Shown here: positions 7,090 to 15,662 of the stretch, piece by piece
Layout: each line of letters starts with the position of its first letter
Position numbering within the stretch: position 1 is the stretch's first letter
Origin: CAYLOP01 sp964385305
GTDB taxonomy: Bacteria; Chloroflexota; Anaerolineae; Anaerolineales; E44-bin32
Assembly (NCBI GenBank): GCA_964385305.1
Contig: CAYLOP010000009.1
Coordinates: 1-45,746, forward strand
DNA: 45,746 nucleotides
Reading direction: 5' to 3'
Translations under genes and position numbers: made by a program
Notes under the pieces: model-generated
Told to the model about the DNA's origin: nothing
What the model saw: only the letters and a program-made list of their open reading frames with translations
Databases searched by the model: none

Positions 7090-9185
7090 TGGTGAACGAA
7101 AGCGAGTCAAATCTCCCCCGTAGAAGACTGCAAGCGACGATTGCCGTGATCATCGCCATCATGGCGGTGTTCGTAGTGCGTCTATTCAGCCTGCAGATCC
7201 TTCAGGGTGAGAGCTTTCGCCAACAAGCGAATGAAAATCGCTTCATCACGGTCAATGAGCCGGCGCCACGCGGCGTGATTTATGACCGCAACGATTTCCA
7301 ACTCGTCCGGAATATTCCTTCCTTCAACGTTGTAATCACGCCAGCCCTCCTCCCCGACAGCCTTGCTGAGATTGACGCCATCTACGCACGACTGTCGGAA
7401 TTAACCAATGTTCCGATCGATCAGGAAGGACCTCTTGCAGCCCCTTGCGTACCAGGCAGAGGGATCAAACAATTCGTTAAGGAGGGTGCCACAAACCGCC
7501 CGTACGATGCCTGGCCCATCGCTTGCGATGTCGACGAAACTGTAGCTCGAATCTTGAGCGAAGAACAAGTCGACCTCCCGGGTGTCAGCATTGAGGTGGA
7601 ACCAGTCCGCGACTACACCTCCGGCGAACTCACCTCAGTTTTTATTGGCTACCTGGGCCCCATCCCCGCATCTTTGAAAGACCTATATGAGGAAGTTGGC
7701 TTCGTCGCGGGGCGGGATAAGATCGGTTACTCGGGCATCGAAGTATGGTATCAGAGCATCTTGGCGGGACAAAACGGCGAGAAACAAATTGAGCGTGATG
7801 TGGCTGGCAAGGAACTACGTGAGCTTGGCGTGGTCACACAGCCCACTCCGGGCAACAGCTTAATGCTCTCCATCGACACTCGATTACAATCCATCGCCGA
7901 GACCGCTCTCCTCAACCGCATGGAATTTATCAACCGGTATGCTGGAGAAGAGAGAACGCCAATCGGTGTGGTCATCGCGATCAACCCCAGGACGGGGGAA
8001 ATTCTCGCGATGGTCTCCATGCCCACCTATGAGAACAATCGCTTCGCACGTGTCATCCCTCAAGATTACTACCTGCAATTAGAAGCAGACGATCGCGGCA
8101 AGCCCCTCATCAATCACGCAATCTCGGGAGAGTTCCCTCCCGGATCAACCTTCAAGATGGTTACTGCCATCGGCGCCCTCAACGAGGGCATCATCACACC
8201 CGAACGCACGCTCTTTGATCCTGGAAAGATCACGATCACCAACCGTTACTTCCCGAATGACCCTGGAAAAGCAAAAGACTTCGTTTGCTGGGTTCCAGAG
8301 GGGCACGGGTATGTTGATTTCGTGCATGGCATTGCCTACTCCTGCAACGTCTACTTCTACAAGATCGGCGGTGGATTCCCCGGAGAAGTTGAGCCGGGCT
8401 TAGGTGTTGCAGGCATAAACGTATACGCACCAGCCTTGGGTTATGGCGGGCTCTTGGGGATCGATTTGCCCGGAGAAGAGGATGGTCTTATCCCCAACGA
8501 GGATTGGAAACGGATCAATCTTGGTGAAGGCTGGTCTACTGGGGATACTTACAATACCGTTGTGGGTCAGGGTTTTGTGAGCGCAACACCCCTCCAGGTT
8601 CTCACCTCGATCACCACGCTTGCCAATGGTGGTAAAGTAATGTGGCCGCATATCGTCAAGGAAGTTCTCGATGGTGAGGGCAACATCATCCAACGGTATG
8701 AACCCTGTGTTTTGTGGGACATCGCAGACGGCGTTATCACCCCACTTGAAGAAATCGGTGCAAACTGCCCTACCTTGCCGGATGATGCCAGAGAATTAAT
8801 CATTAGCTCCCGCCAAACTATTGGCACACCAGATGTGAATGTCGACCCTGAGGTCATCAGACTTACGCAGGAAGGAATGCACCTGGTTACGACAGAAGGC
8901 ACGGCTGAAGGCTACGCCGACCTCGAAACGATATCCTCGGCCGGCAAAACAGGAACCGGCGAGTTCTGCGACAGGGTTGCGTTTGAGAAGGGGCTATGCC
9001 AGCCAGGCGAATGGCCTACACATGCATGGTATGTTGGTTATGCGCCTTTTGAAAATCCAGAAATCGCCGTAGCCGCGTTCGTCTACAACGGGGGTGAGGG
9101 CGCCGTCACCGCCGGCCCGATCGTACGGCAAATACTTGAAGCTTATTTCTCCCTCAAATCTATCGATGTCGCCCTAGCGGACTAG
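7089..9185 (+). CDS. mrdA: Penicillin-binding protein 2 (elongation-specific peptidoglycan transpeptidase)
   Basis: Class B PBP that crosslinks new peptidoglycan during elongation, working with RodA. 698 aa: N-terminal signal anchor (~res 14-36), PBP dimerisation domain with APRGVIYDRN, and a transpeptidase domain with the active-site motifs STFK (~Ser353), SCN (~418-420) and KTG (~619-621). An insertion of about 50 residues in the N-terminal domain carries two cysteines (PCVPGRG, IACDVDE), and the transpeptidase domain has further cysteines, so extracellular disulfides are possible; the VKOR gene at 20099 could supply them (inference). Overlaps mreD by one base. Confidence 0.95.
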   Translation: MVNESESNLPRRRLQATIAVIIAIMAVFVVRLFSLQILQGESFRQQANENRFITVNEPAPRGVIYDRNDFQLVRNIPSFNVVITPALLPDSLAEIDAIYARLSELTNVPIDQEGPLAAPCVPGRGIKQFVKEGATNRPYDAWPIACDVDETVARILSEEQVDLPGVSIEVEPVRDYTSGELTSVFIGYLGPIPASLKDLYEEVGFVAGRDKIGYSGIEVWYQSILAGQNGEKQIERDVAGKELRELGVVTQPTPGNSLMLSIDTRLQSIAETALLNRMEFINRYAGEERTPIGVVIAINPRTGEILAMVSMPTYENNRFARVIPQDYYLQLEADDRGKPLINHAISGEFPPGSTFKMVTAIGALNEGIITPERTLFDPGKITITNRYFPNDPGKAKDFVCWVPEGHGYVDFVHGIAYSCNVYFYKIGGGFPGEVEPGLGVAGINVYAPALGYGGLLGIDLPGEEDGLIPNEDWKRINLGEGWSTGDTYNTVVGQGFVSATPLQVLTSITTLANGGKVMWPHIVKEVLDGEGNIIQRYEPCVLWDIADGVITPLEEIGANCPTLPDDARELIISSRQTIGTPDVNVDPEVIRLTQEGMHLVTTEGTAEGYADLETISSAGKTGTGEFCDRVAFEKGLCQPGEWPTHAWYVGYAPFENPEIAVAAFVYNGGEGAVTAGPIVRQILEAYFSLKSIDVALAD

Positions 9186-9393
9186 GGAATCCCACGCATC
9201 GTGCTCCCGATCCATGCGATACTGGTAACCGTCAACTTTCCCGCACTTTCGTTGTTCAAACCAAAATTGCTTGAAATCGAGCGATTCTGGGCAACGCTTG
9301 CGGACTCCATGGTTCGTGATAACCTACAGTTCTGGGCAGCAAATTGGGCACTTCATTCAAGCATAGCACTCATTCGACTGATATATTTGAGCA

Positions 9394-9402
9394 TGCTATA
9401 AT
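9394..9402 (+). promoter_or_regulatory. Extended -10 promoter of minC (leaderless start)
   Basis: TGC TATAAT, with a TCGACT -35-like hexamer 17 nt upstream (9374-9379). The GTG of minC follows after 8 nt, so the message should start at or next to the initiation codon. The 225 nt between the PBP2 stop and minC hold nothing else I can support. Confidence 0.72.
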
Positions 9403-9410
9403 CGCCTATC

Positions 9411-10106
9411 GTGTCTTCAAAAGTGTCATCTCTCTCGATAAAAGGCATCCGGGATGGACTCTTGATCACCGTTCCGGAGGGCGATTGGCTTGAGGTTCAA
9501 TCGACTCTCTTGCAGTCGATCGATGAGCAGGCCGACTTTTTCCGCGGCGCACGTCTGGCGTTGGAATTGGGAGATCGAAGCCTCGGAGCTGCTGAACTTG
9601 GGAGCTTGCGGGTAGCATTGGCGGAACGAGAGGCAACTTTATGGGCGACTCTCTCCACATCAGCTATAAGCAGGACGGCGGCGGCTGACCTCGGATTGGC
9701 AGTAGAACTTCTGGCTTCGAAAGCCTCTGATGAGGAAATCGATATTCCTTTTGAAAGCGTCCTCCACGGAGAAGAGGCAGTTCTAGTGAAACGAACGCTA
9801 CGTTCTGGTCACACAATCCGCCACCCTGGCCATGTGATCGTACTCGGAGATGTCAATCCGGGAGCAGAGATCGTTGCTGGAGGGCATATCATTATTTGGG
9901 GACGTCTACGCGGCACCGTGCATGCCGGTGCAGCAGGCAACGAAGATGCTATCGTCTGCGCACTCGATCTATCGCCGACTCAACTTCGCATCGCGAATCA
10001 AATTGCCATCTCCCCCAAACGAAGCGGTCACGCTAAGCCAGAAGTTGCTAGAGTTCGAGAAGGTCAATTGATCGCCGAGACCTGGCAGGCTGAGCGAAAA
10101 CGATAA
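9411..10106 (+). CDS. minC: Septum site-determining protein MinC
   Basis: Inhibitor of FtsZ assembly; with MinD it prevents septa away from mid-cell. 231 aa: a diverged N-terminal domain and a clear C-terminal beta-helix (MinC_C) with GHTIRHPGHVIVLGDVNPGA and the repeated GG.I...G...G.VHAGA pattern, ending ATR-like LRIANQIAISP. The start is GTG 9411 (a second in-frame GTG lies at 9423); no ribosome-binding site precedes it, because the -10 of its promoter is only 8 nt away. First of minC-minD-minE. Confidence 0.93.
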   Translation: MSSKVSSLSIKGIRDGLLITVPEGDWLEVQSTLLQSIDEQADFFRGARLALELGDRSLGAAELGSLRVALAEREATLWATLSTSAISRTAAADLGLAVELLASKASDEEIDIPFESVLHGEEAVLVKRTLRSGHTIRHPGHVIVLGDVNPGAEIVAGGHIIIWGRLRGTVHAGAAGNEDAIVCALDLSPTQLRIANQIAISPKRSGHAKPEVARVREGQLIAETWQAERKR

Positions 10107-10130
10107 CAATCAAGGAGGCGGAATACCTGC

Positions 10131-10937
10131 ATGAGCGCCACGATTATCACCATCACCTCTGGTAAGGGTGGGGTCGGAAAGACAACTGCCACAGCCAATT
10201 TAGGTGCTGCCCTTGCCGACATTGGATTGCGTGTGGCCTGCATCGACGCCGATATTGGGCTAAGAAACCTCGATGTTGTGATGGGCCTGGAGAACCGCAT
10301 CGTCTATGATCTCGTGGATGTGGTCGAAGGGCGCTGTAAACTTCGCCAGGCCATGATCCGGGATAAACGGTTGGAAACCCTTTTTCTCATCCCTGCCGCC
10401 CAAACACGTGATAAAACCGCTATCTCGCCGCAGGATATGGTCCGAATTGCGGAGGAAATGAGGCCCAATTTCGATTGGATCCTCATCGATTCACCCGCCG
10501 GTATCGAGCGTGGTTTTCGCAATGCTATCGCACCGGCGGACGATGTTTTGATCATCACAAACCCAGAAGTGTCTGCTGTGCGCGATGCGGATCGTATTAT
10601 TGGTCTCATCGAAGCTGAGGAAAAAGGACCTGGAAAGCTACTCCTCAACCGTGTTAAGCCTGAAATGGTGCGGCGCGGAGATATGCTCGCTACAGAAGAC
10701 ATCCTGGATGTGCTGGCGATCGAACTTATCGGAATTATCCCAGAGGACGAGAGCGTTATTGTGGCTTCGAACAGAGGAACTGCGGCAGCTCTTGATCCTC
10801 GCAGTAAGGCTGGAGAAGCCTTTCGTAACATTGCGCGACGCTTGAATGGCGAACATGTACCTTTCCAAGATCTAGAGGCTCAAGATGGCTTCTTTGGGCG
10901 CATTTCGCGCTTGATTAGATCAGGAGGCGAAGAATGA
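10131..10937 (+). CDS. minD: Septum site-determining ATPase MinD
   Basis: Membrane-cycling ParA/MinD ATPase that recruits MinC and is stimulated by MinE. 268 aa: deviant Walker A KGGVGKTT (~res 11-18), switch I segment DADIGLRNLD, Walker B-like WILIDSPAGIE, and a C-terminal amphipathic membrane-targeting helix FFGRISRLIRS. AAGGAGG lies 12 nt before the ATG. Its stop overlaps the minE start as ATGA. Confidence 0.97.
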   Translation: MSATIITITSGKGGVGKTTATANLGAALADIGLRVACIDADIGLRNLDVVMGLENRIVYDLVDVVEGRCKLRQAMIRDKRLETLFLIPAAQTRDKTAISPQDMVRIAEEMRPNFDWILIDSPAGIERGFRNAIAPADDVLIITNPEVSAVRDADRIIGLIEAEEKGPGKLLLNRVKPEMVRRGDMLATEDILDVLAIELIGIIPEDESVIVASNRGTAAALDPRSKAGEAFRNIARRLNGEHVPFQDLEAQDGFFGRISRLIRSGGEE

Positions 10938-11206
10938 ATTTGATCGATCGCCTGCGAATAGGTAGACAGAGCAGCGCGAAGGCTGCAAAAGAACGCCTCC
11001 AATTGGTGCTCATTCATGATCGCGCGGGACTCTCACCAGGCAAGCTCGAAGCCATCCGTGATGATGTGATTGAAGTGCTTTCACGCCACGTAGAAATCGA
11101 CCGAAAGGCTGTAAGTTTTTCACTTACGAAGGATCGCGATCAGCAACGTCTGGTCGCAGATATCCCTCTAGCACCTCGTCGGGCAAGAAGGCGAAGGGCG
11201 GGATAG
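10934..11206 (+). CDS. minE: Cell division topological specificity factor MinE
   Basis: Stimulates MinD ATPase and drives Min oscillation. 90 aa, usual length: N-terminal amphipathic stretch (LIDRLRIGRQSSAKAAKERL) whose residues contact membrane and MinD, then the dimeric topological domain (LVLIHDRAGLSPGKLEAIR, DDVIEVLSRHVEID). Overlaps minD by 4 nt. Confidence 0.95.
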   Translation: MNLIDRLRIGRQSSAKAAKERLQLVLIHDRAGLSPGKLEAIRDDVIEVLSRHVEIDRKAVSFSLTKDRDQQRLVADIPLAPRRARRRRAG

Positions 11207-11210
11207 CTTT

Positions 11211-12311
11211 ATGCAACAGACGCGCATCTGGCGTCATTTTGATATTTGGCTGCTCGCTGCTGTGGCCATGCTTACCATCGCTGGCGTGGCGATGATACGC
11301 TCCGCAATTGGGGGAAACGAGAACCTCGCTGAAAATGTGCTGCGCCAAGCGATCTATGCGATCATCGGACTCGCGGTCGTACTGATCGCGGCTGCGATCG
11401 ATTACCGTATCTGGTCTGCGCTCTCTCGCCCATTGTATATTTTCACCCTTGCCATGCTGGGTTTTATTATCCTCTCGGGTTTTGTCGGATTTGGGTCAGC
11501 CCGATGGTTCAATGTGGGTATCGTCTTGATCCAGCCCTCCGAGCTTGCAAAAATTTTCGTGCTCCTCATCCTGGCAGATTACCTGGCAAGCAACGAACAT
11601 CAAATCCACCAGGTTAAGACGGTTATTCGAAGCCTGATTCTAATCGGATTGCCAGCGTTTTTGGTTTTCCTCCAACCTGATCTGAGCACGGCAATCGTAT
11701 TCGGTGTGATCTGGCTGGCGCTTGTGTGGGCGGCAGGCATTCGGGCGAAGCATTTGGCAGTCCTCGTCTCTACCGCTCTGGCATCCCCGCTCCTTGCATG
11801 GCCGCTCTTACAGCCCTATCAGAAATCGCGTGTCATCACCTTCCTGTTCCGCAACCCGGAGGCGCAATACGGGGAAGCATATAACGTCAATCAGGCGCTT
11901 ATATCCATCGGATCGGGTGGATGGACAGGGCAAGGCTACGGCCATGGAACGCAGGTTCAATTGCGCTTCCTCAAGGTGCGCCATACCGACTTCATCTTTT
12001 CGGCGATGTCGGAGGAATTTGGCTTTGTTGGTGCGGTGATCTTCATCGCTCTGCTTACGATTATCATCCTGCGCTGTCTTCGAGCGGCACGAATGGCAAG
12101 AGACACATACGGTGCGCTCATCTGCTACGGCGTCGCCATCCTTATATTCTTCCAAGGTGCCTTCAACATTGGCATGAATTTAAACCTCTTCCCCGTATCT
12201 GGGTTACCACTTCCCTTCTTCAGCTATGGTGGTTCGTCTCTGCTGGCAACGTTGCTAGGTATTGGATTGGTAGAAAGTGTGGTTCTACGCCACAAACGAA
12301 TAGAGCTATAA
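11211..12311 (+). CDS. rodA: Peptidoglycan glycosyltransferase RodA (SEDS family)
   Basis: Polymerises lipid II into glycan strands during elongation, in complex with PBP2. 366 aa with about ten transmembrane helices and SEDS signatures: GFGSARWFNVGIVLIQPSE, LQPDLSTAIVF, the extracellular GSGGWTGQGYGHGTQ loop, and C-terminal FPVSGLPLPFFSYGGSSLL. Begins 4 nt after minE and ends the shape/division block, separating RodA from its partner PBP2 by the min genes. Confidence 0.96.
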   Translation: MQQTRIWRHFDIWLLAAVAMLTIAGVAMIRSAIGGNENLAENVLRQAIYAIIGLAVVLIAAAIDYRIWSALSRPLYIFTLAMLGFIILSGFVGFGSARWFNVGIVLIQPSELAKIFVLLILADYLASNEHQIHQVKTVIRSLILIGLPAFLVFLQPDLSTAIVFGVIWLALVWAAGIRAKHLAVLVSTALASPLLAWPLLQPYQKSRVITFLFRNPEAQYGEAYNVNQALISIGSGGWTGQGYGHGTQVQLRFLKVRHTDFIFSAMSEEFGFVGAVIFIALLTIIILRCLRAARMARDTYGALICYGVAILIFFQGAFNIGMNLNLFPVSGLPLPFFSYGGSSLLATLLGIGLVESVVLRHKRIEL

Positions 12312-12323
12312 TCCGCTTATACT
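12307..12323 (+). promoter_or_regulatory. Promoter -10 elements before gltX
   Basis: TATAAT at 12307-12312 overlaps the end of rodA; a second hexamer TATACT lies at 12318-12323. Either gives a short leader with AAAGG (12331-12335) before the gltX ATG. Confidence 0.6.
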
Positions 12324-12341
12324 CATGATCAAAGGTATGCC

Positions 12342-13817
12342 ATGACACAATTACACCCGGCTCGGGTGCGTTTTGCCCCGTCCCCAACGGGACACTTTCA
12401 TATCGGGGGCGCTCGAACAGCCCTCTATAATTATCTCCTTGCTCGCCAGACGGGAGGTCAATTCATTCTACGCATCGAGGATACCGATCGCAAGCGGTTT
12501 GTCCCTGACTCAGAAGAAGAGATGATGGAATCCCTGCGCTGGTTGGGATTGGAATGGGATGAAGGGCCCGATATGGGAGGACCCTATGGTCCCTACCGCC
12601 AATCCGAACGGCAGGAGATCTACCACGAGCATGCCAAGCGATTAATCGATCTTGGCTGCGCGTATTACTGCTTTTGCACACCGGAACGGTTATCCCAAGT
12701 CCGACAACGCCAGCAGAAGTTGAAGCAGCCGCCTCGTTATGATGGCCTTTGTAGAAATCTCGACCCCGAGGAGGCGCTCGCAAGGGTTGAGGCGGGCGAG
12801 AAATATGTCATCCGTTTTAAGACCCCTCAAGAGGGTTCCACGACCGCAATCGATCTCCTGCGGGGGCCGATCACCGTCGAGAACAGCACACTTGATGACT
12901 ATATTTTGCTCAAATCCAACGGCCTTCCTGTCTACCACCTAGCTGCAATGGTCGATGATCACCTCATGAAAATCACACATGTGTTCCGAGGCTCTGAATG
13001 GCTGCCTACTTTCCCAATCCACGTGCTCATTTACGAAGCACTTGGGTGGGAGCAGCCCCATTGGGTCCATCTATCGGTGTTCCTGAACCCAAGCGGCCGG
13101 CGAAAAATGAGCAAGCGTGATGTGGGTGTGAAAGGTATCTTTGTCCTAGAACTCAAGGAGATGGGCTATGCCCCCGAGGGACTCGCGAACTGGATTGCGT
13201 TGATGGGTTGGTCCTACGATGATCACACCGAATTTTTCACCATGCCCGACCTCATCGAAAAATTTTCCCTCAACAAACTTAATCCAAGCCCGGCCGCCGT
13301 CGATTATAAAAAATTGGATCATTTCAGTGGATCTCATATTCGGAGTTGGTCGCTTCAAAAGTTAGTCGAACGCCTGCGTCCCGCATTTATCGGAGCAGGA
13401 TTCGCAGTCGATGATGAGCGCCTGACTAAGATTGCACCGATCATCCAAGAACGCATTCGAACGCTTGCGGAAGCTGTCGAGATAGCTGGTTTCTTCTTCC
13501 AAGATCACATCGAGCCTGACCCCGCAGAATTGGTAGGCAAGAAAATGACCGCGGCTGAATCAGCAAACGCCGCTGAAAGCGCTTACAAGGTCATCGAAGC
13601 TTTGCCGGATATGCAAATTGAACCATTAGAACAAACCCTCCGTTCGCTCGCGGACGAACTCTCGTTAAATGCCGCTCAGCTTTTTGGAATTTTGCGAATT
13701 GCTATCACCGGACAACGTGTCAGCCCACCGCTGATCGAGAGCATGGCCATCATTGGCAAGGACGAAGTCTTGGAGAGAGTGAGAAACGCAATCGAAGTCC
13801 TGAGGGGACTTTCGTAG
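12342..13817 (+). CDS. gltX: Glutamyl-tRNA synthetase
   Basis: Class I aminoacyl-tRNA synthetase charging tRNA-Glu. 491 aa: HIGH-like motif GHFHIGG (~res 17-23), RIEDTDRKRF, HLSVFLNPSGRRKMSKR with KMSKR at ~255, then the alpha-helical anticodon-binding half. The CxC..C zinc region is reduced to YYCFCTPERL. It directly precedes a tRNA-Gln gene; many bacteria without GlnRS use a non-discriminating GluRS to make Glu-tRNA-Gln for GatCAB, but whether this enzyme is of that kind cannot be read from the sequence alone. Confidence 0.96.
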   Translation: MTQLHPARVRFAPSPTGHFHIGGARTALYNYLLARQTGGQFILRIEDTDRKRFVPDSEEEMMESLRWLGLEWDEGPDMGGPYGPYRQSERQEIYHEHAKRLIDLGCAYYCFCTPERLSQVRQRQQKLKQPPRYDGLCRNLDPEEALARVEAGEKYVIRFKTPQEGSTTAIDLLRGPITVENSTLDDYILLKSNGLPVYHLAAMVDDHLMKITHVFRGSEWLPTFPIHVLIYEALGWEQPHWVHLSVFLNPSGRRKMSKRDVGVKGIFVLELKEMGYAPEGLANWIALMGWSYDDHTEFFTMPDLIEKFSLNKLNPSPAAVDYKKLDHFSGSHIRSWSLQKLVERLRPAFIGAGFAVDDERLTKIAPIIQERIRTLAEAVEIAGFFFQDHIEPDPAELVGKKMTAAESANAAESAYKVIEALPDMQIEPLEQTLRSLADELSLNAAQLFGILRIAITGQRVSPPLIESMAIIGKDEVLERVRNAIEVLRGLS

Positions 13818-13823
13818 TGGAAG

Positions 13824-13853
13824 TGGACCTCCTTACCACACGTATGGTAAAAT
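13824..13853 (+). promoter_or_regulatory. Promoter of tRNA-Gln
   Basis: TGGACC (13824-13829), an 18-nt spacer, and extended -10 TGG TAAAAT (13845-13853); the tRNA 5' end follows 12 nt later. Confidence 0.6.
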
Positions 13854-13865
13854 GCGCTTCGCGAT

Positions 13866-13939
13866 TGGGGGTTCGTCTAGTGGTAGGACAGCGGACTCTG
13901 AATCCGTAAGCCGAGGTTCGAATCCTCGACCCCCAGCCA
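13866..13939 (+). tRNA. tRNA-Gln (anticodon CTG), CCA encoded
   Basis: 74 nt cloverleaf. A 7-bp acceptor stem pairs 13866-13872 with 13929-13935; D-arm contains the TAGTGGTAGGA loop; the anticodon loop CTCTGAA gives anticodon CTG, reading CAG; T-arm has GGTTCGAATCC; discriminator G and genomic CCA at 13937-13939. It has its own promoter and terminator and lies 48 nt after gltX. Confidence 0.97.
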
Positions 13940-13941
13940 TC

Positions 13942-13984
13942 TAACGCCCGGAAAAAGATCGAACCCCTCCGGGCGTTACCTTTT
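13942..13984 (+). terminator. Intrinsic terminator of tRNA-Gln (and gltX read-through)
   Basis: An 11-bp stem (13942-13952 with 13968-13978) followed by ACCTTTT, two bases past the tRNA CCA end. Confidence 0.85.
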
Positions 13985-14055
13985 CGCAAAAATCCTGATG
14001 CCTCAGACTCGTGGATTTCATCGATAATCCGCTATCCTCGTGATGATGAACTGCT

Positions 14056-14061
14056 TATAAT
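14056..14061 (+). promoter_or_regulatory. -10 element before trmO
   Basis: TATAAT preceded by TGCT; it leaves a ~25-nt leader before the trmO ATG, with no obvious ribosome-binding site. Confidence 0.5.
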
Positions 14062-14092
14062 CGTTACGCGACTTCATGGATAATCGAAACCT

Positions 14093-14575
14093 ATGGACAC
14101 TTTCCAATATCAGGTCATCGGGAAGATATACTCACCATTTACCGATCCACGCAAAATGCCGATTCAACCGGTTGGGGCAAGTGGCACACGCGGTCATGTT
14201 GTGTTAAACCCCGCATACCGTGAAGGGCTCAAGGATCTGGACGGCTTCTCACACATCTTTCTGCTCTATCACTTCCATCGTACGCAGGAACCTCAACTGA
14301 CGATTAAACCCTTCCTGGACGAAACCCCGCGCGGGATCTTTGCCACCCGTGCACCTGTTCGCCCAAATCCCATTGGTCTCTCCGTCGTTCAGTTGGAGAG
14401 GATCGAAGCAAACATCTTGTATGTCCTCAACATCGACGTTCTCGATGGCACGCCCCTACTGGATATCAAGCCATTCGTCCCCGAATTCGACCAGCCTGAC
14501 AACGTTCGTATTGGTTGGCTTAGTGAGCGTGTCAAGGGCGCCTCGGATATCCGGTCTGACGACCGCTTTCGTTGA
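14093..14575 (+). CDS. trmO: tRNA t6A37 methyltransferase TrmO (TsaA/YaeB family)
   Basis: SAM-dependent N6-methylation of the t6A at position 37 of threonine tRNAs, as shown for the E. coli family member. 160 aa form the single-sheet UPF0066 beta-barrel: GKIYSPFTDPRKMPIQ at the N-terminus, GFSHIFLLYHFHR, and the strongly conserved block GIFATRAPVRPNPIGLS, then DVLDGTPLLDIKPFVPEFD. The C-terminal extension of the E. coli protein is absent, so this is the short form. Sits with other translation genes. Confidence 0.9.
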   Translation: MDTFQYQVIGKIYSPFTDPRKMPIQPVGASGTRGHVVLNPAYREGLKDLDGFSHIFLLYHFHRTQEPQLTIKPFLDETPRGIFATRAPVRPNPIGLSVVQLERIEANILYVLNIDVLDGTPLLDIKPFVPEFDQPDNVRIGWLSERVKGASDIRSDDRFR

Positions 14576-14654
14576 GCCTCGTGGAGAAGCGATTCAAGCG
14601 CTGAGGTCAGAAGGATGGTTCCTAGAGCCGCGTGCGTGTGCTTCGCAGTGCCGA

Positions 14655-14663
14655 TGGTATAAT
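14655..14663 (+). promoter_or_regulatory. Extended -10 promoter of ftsY (leaderless start)
   Basis: TGG TATAAT. The in-frame ATG at 14662 overlaps the hexamer and so cannot be on the message; the next in-frame start is GTG 14671, exactly 7 nt past the hexamer, where transcription should begin. Confidence 0.7.
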
Positions 14664-14670
14664 GAAACCC

Positions 14671-15594
14671 GTGAAGAGAAATCGATGGCGCCATGCGCTA
14701 TCCAAAACCCGCAAGACAGCATTTGGCCGTCTGGCGACGCTGCTGGGCACCTCTGATCTCACACCTTCCTTCTGGGAGCAACTTGAGGAGACCCTTATCC
14801 AGGCCGACCTGGGTGCGAACGCCGTCCATGCTATTGTTGGCGAGCTGCAAGATGTCGCTCGGTCGAATGGGCTGACAAACGGTGAGCAAGTTCAGGAGGA
14901 GCTGCGAAGGTTGTTCTTGAGCCGGTTATCGAGCGAGCCTGAGAAGGAACCGAATGTTCATCCGTATACCATCATCCTGATCGGTGTCAATGGTTCCGGG
15001 AAGACCACGACAGCGGCTCGCATAGCTCGGCGCTGGCAAGATCGAGGCAAACATATCCTACTCGCCGCAGCTGACACCTACCGCGCTGCAGCAAGTGAGC
15101 AATTAGCGATCTGGGGTGAGCGATTAAATGCCGAAGTGATCACGGGCAAACCCGGAACGGATCCGGGCGCTGTGGTTTTCGACGCAAGTCAGGCAGCGCT
15201 CGCACGCCAGAGCGATGTTCTAATCGTGGATACCTCAGGGCGTATGCACACTGAGCATAATTTGATGGCAGAACTTAAAAAGATCTGCAGCGTTGCAGGG
15301 AAGGTCATCCCCAACGCCCCCCACCAAATCCTGCTGGTGCTAGACGCGACAACGGGGCAGAACGGTCTCTCACAAGCAAAAACCTTTGCGGAAGCCGTCG
15401 ATGTCGATGGGATCGTGCTTGCCAAACTCGATAGTTCAGCAAAAGGGGGCATTGGTTTTGCCATCGTGGACACACTCGATCTCCCCATCCGCTATGTGGG
15501 CTTGGGAGAAGGGTTGAATGATCTTGAACCTTTTAACCCAGATGCTTATGTGGATGGGCTATTAGCCGAGAATGGCACGCCGATAGGTTCGTGA
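14671..15594 (+). CDS. ftsY: Signal recognition particle receptor FtsY
   Basis: SRP GTPase that docks ribosome-SRP complexes at the membrane. From GTG 14671 it is 307 aa, a short FtsY lacking the acidic A domain: a basic N-terminal helix (KRNRWRHALSKTRKTAFGRL) for membrane contact, the N-domain bundle, and the G domain with GVNGSGKTTTAARIA (G1), DTYRAAASEQL, DTSGRMHTEHNLMAEL (G3) and LAKLDSSAKGG (G4), closing with GEGLNDLEPFNPDAYV. Starts at 14632 or 14662 are in frame but lie upstream of or within the -10 element. Confidence 0.95.
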   Translation: MKRNRWRHALSKTRKTAFGRLATLLGTSDLTPSFWEQLEETLIQADLGANAVHAIVGELQDVARSNGLTNGEQVQEELRRLFLSRLSSEPEKEPNVHPYTIILIGVNGSGKTTTAARIARRWQDRGKHILLAAADTYRAAASEQLAIWGERLNAEVITGKPGTDPGAVVFDASQAALARQSDVLIVDTSGRMHTEHNLMAELKKICSVAGKVIPNAPHQILLVLDATTGQNGLSQAKTFAEAVDVDGIVLAKLDSSAKGGIGFAIVDTLDLPIRYVGLGEGLNDLEPFNPDAYVDGLLAENGTPIGS

Positions 15595-15662
15595 GTGTAC
15601 AATACCATCGATCGCCTTGCGGATTAGTTTTTTAGAATAAATGGATGTAGGAAAACCAGATT

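Noticed and set aside
9201..9401. 66-codon open frame between PBP2 and minC
   Set aside because: No start signal or homology; it runs into the minC promoter.
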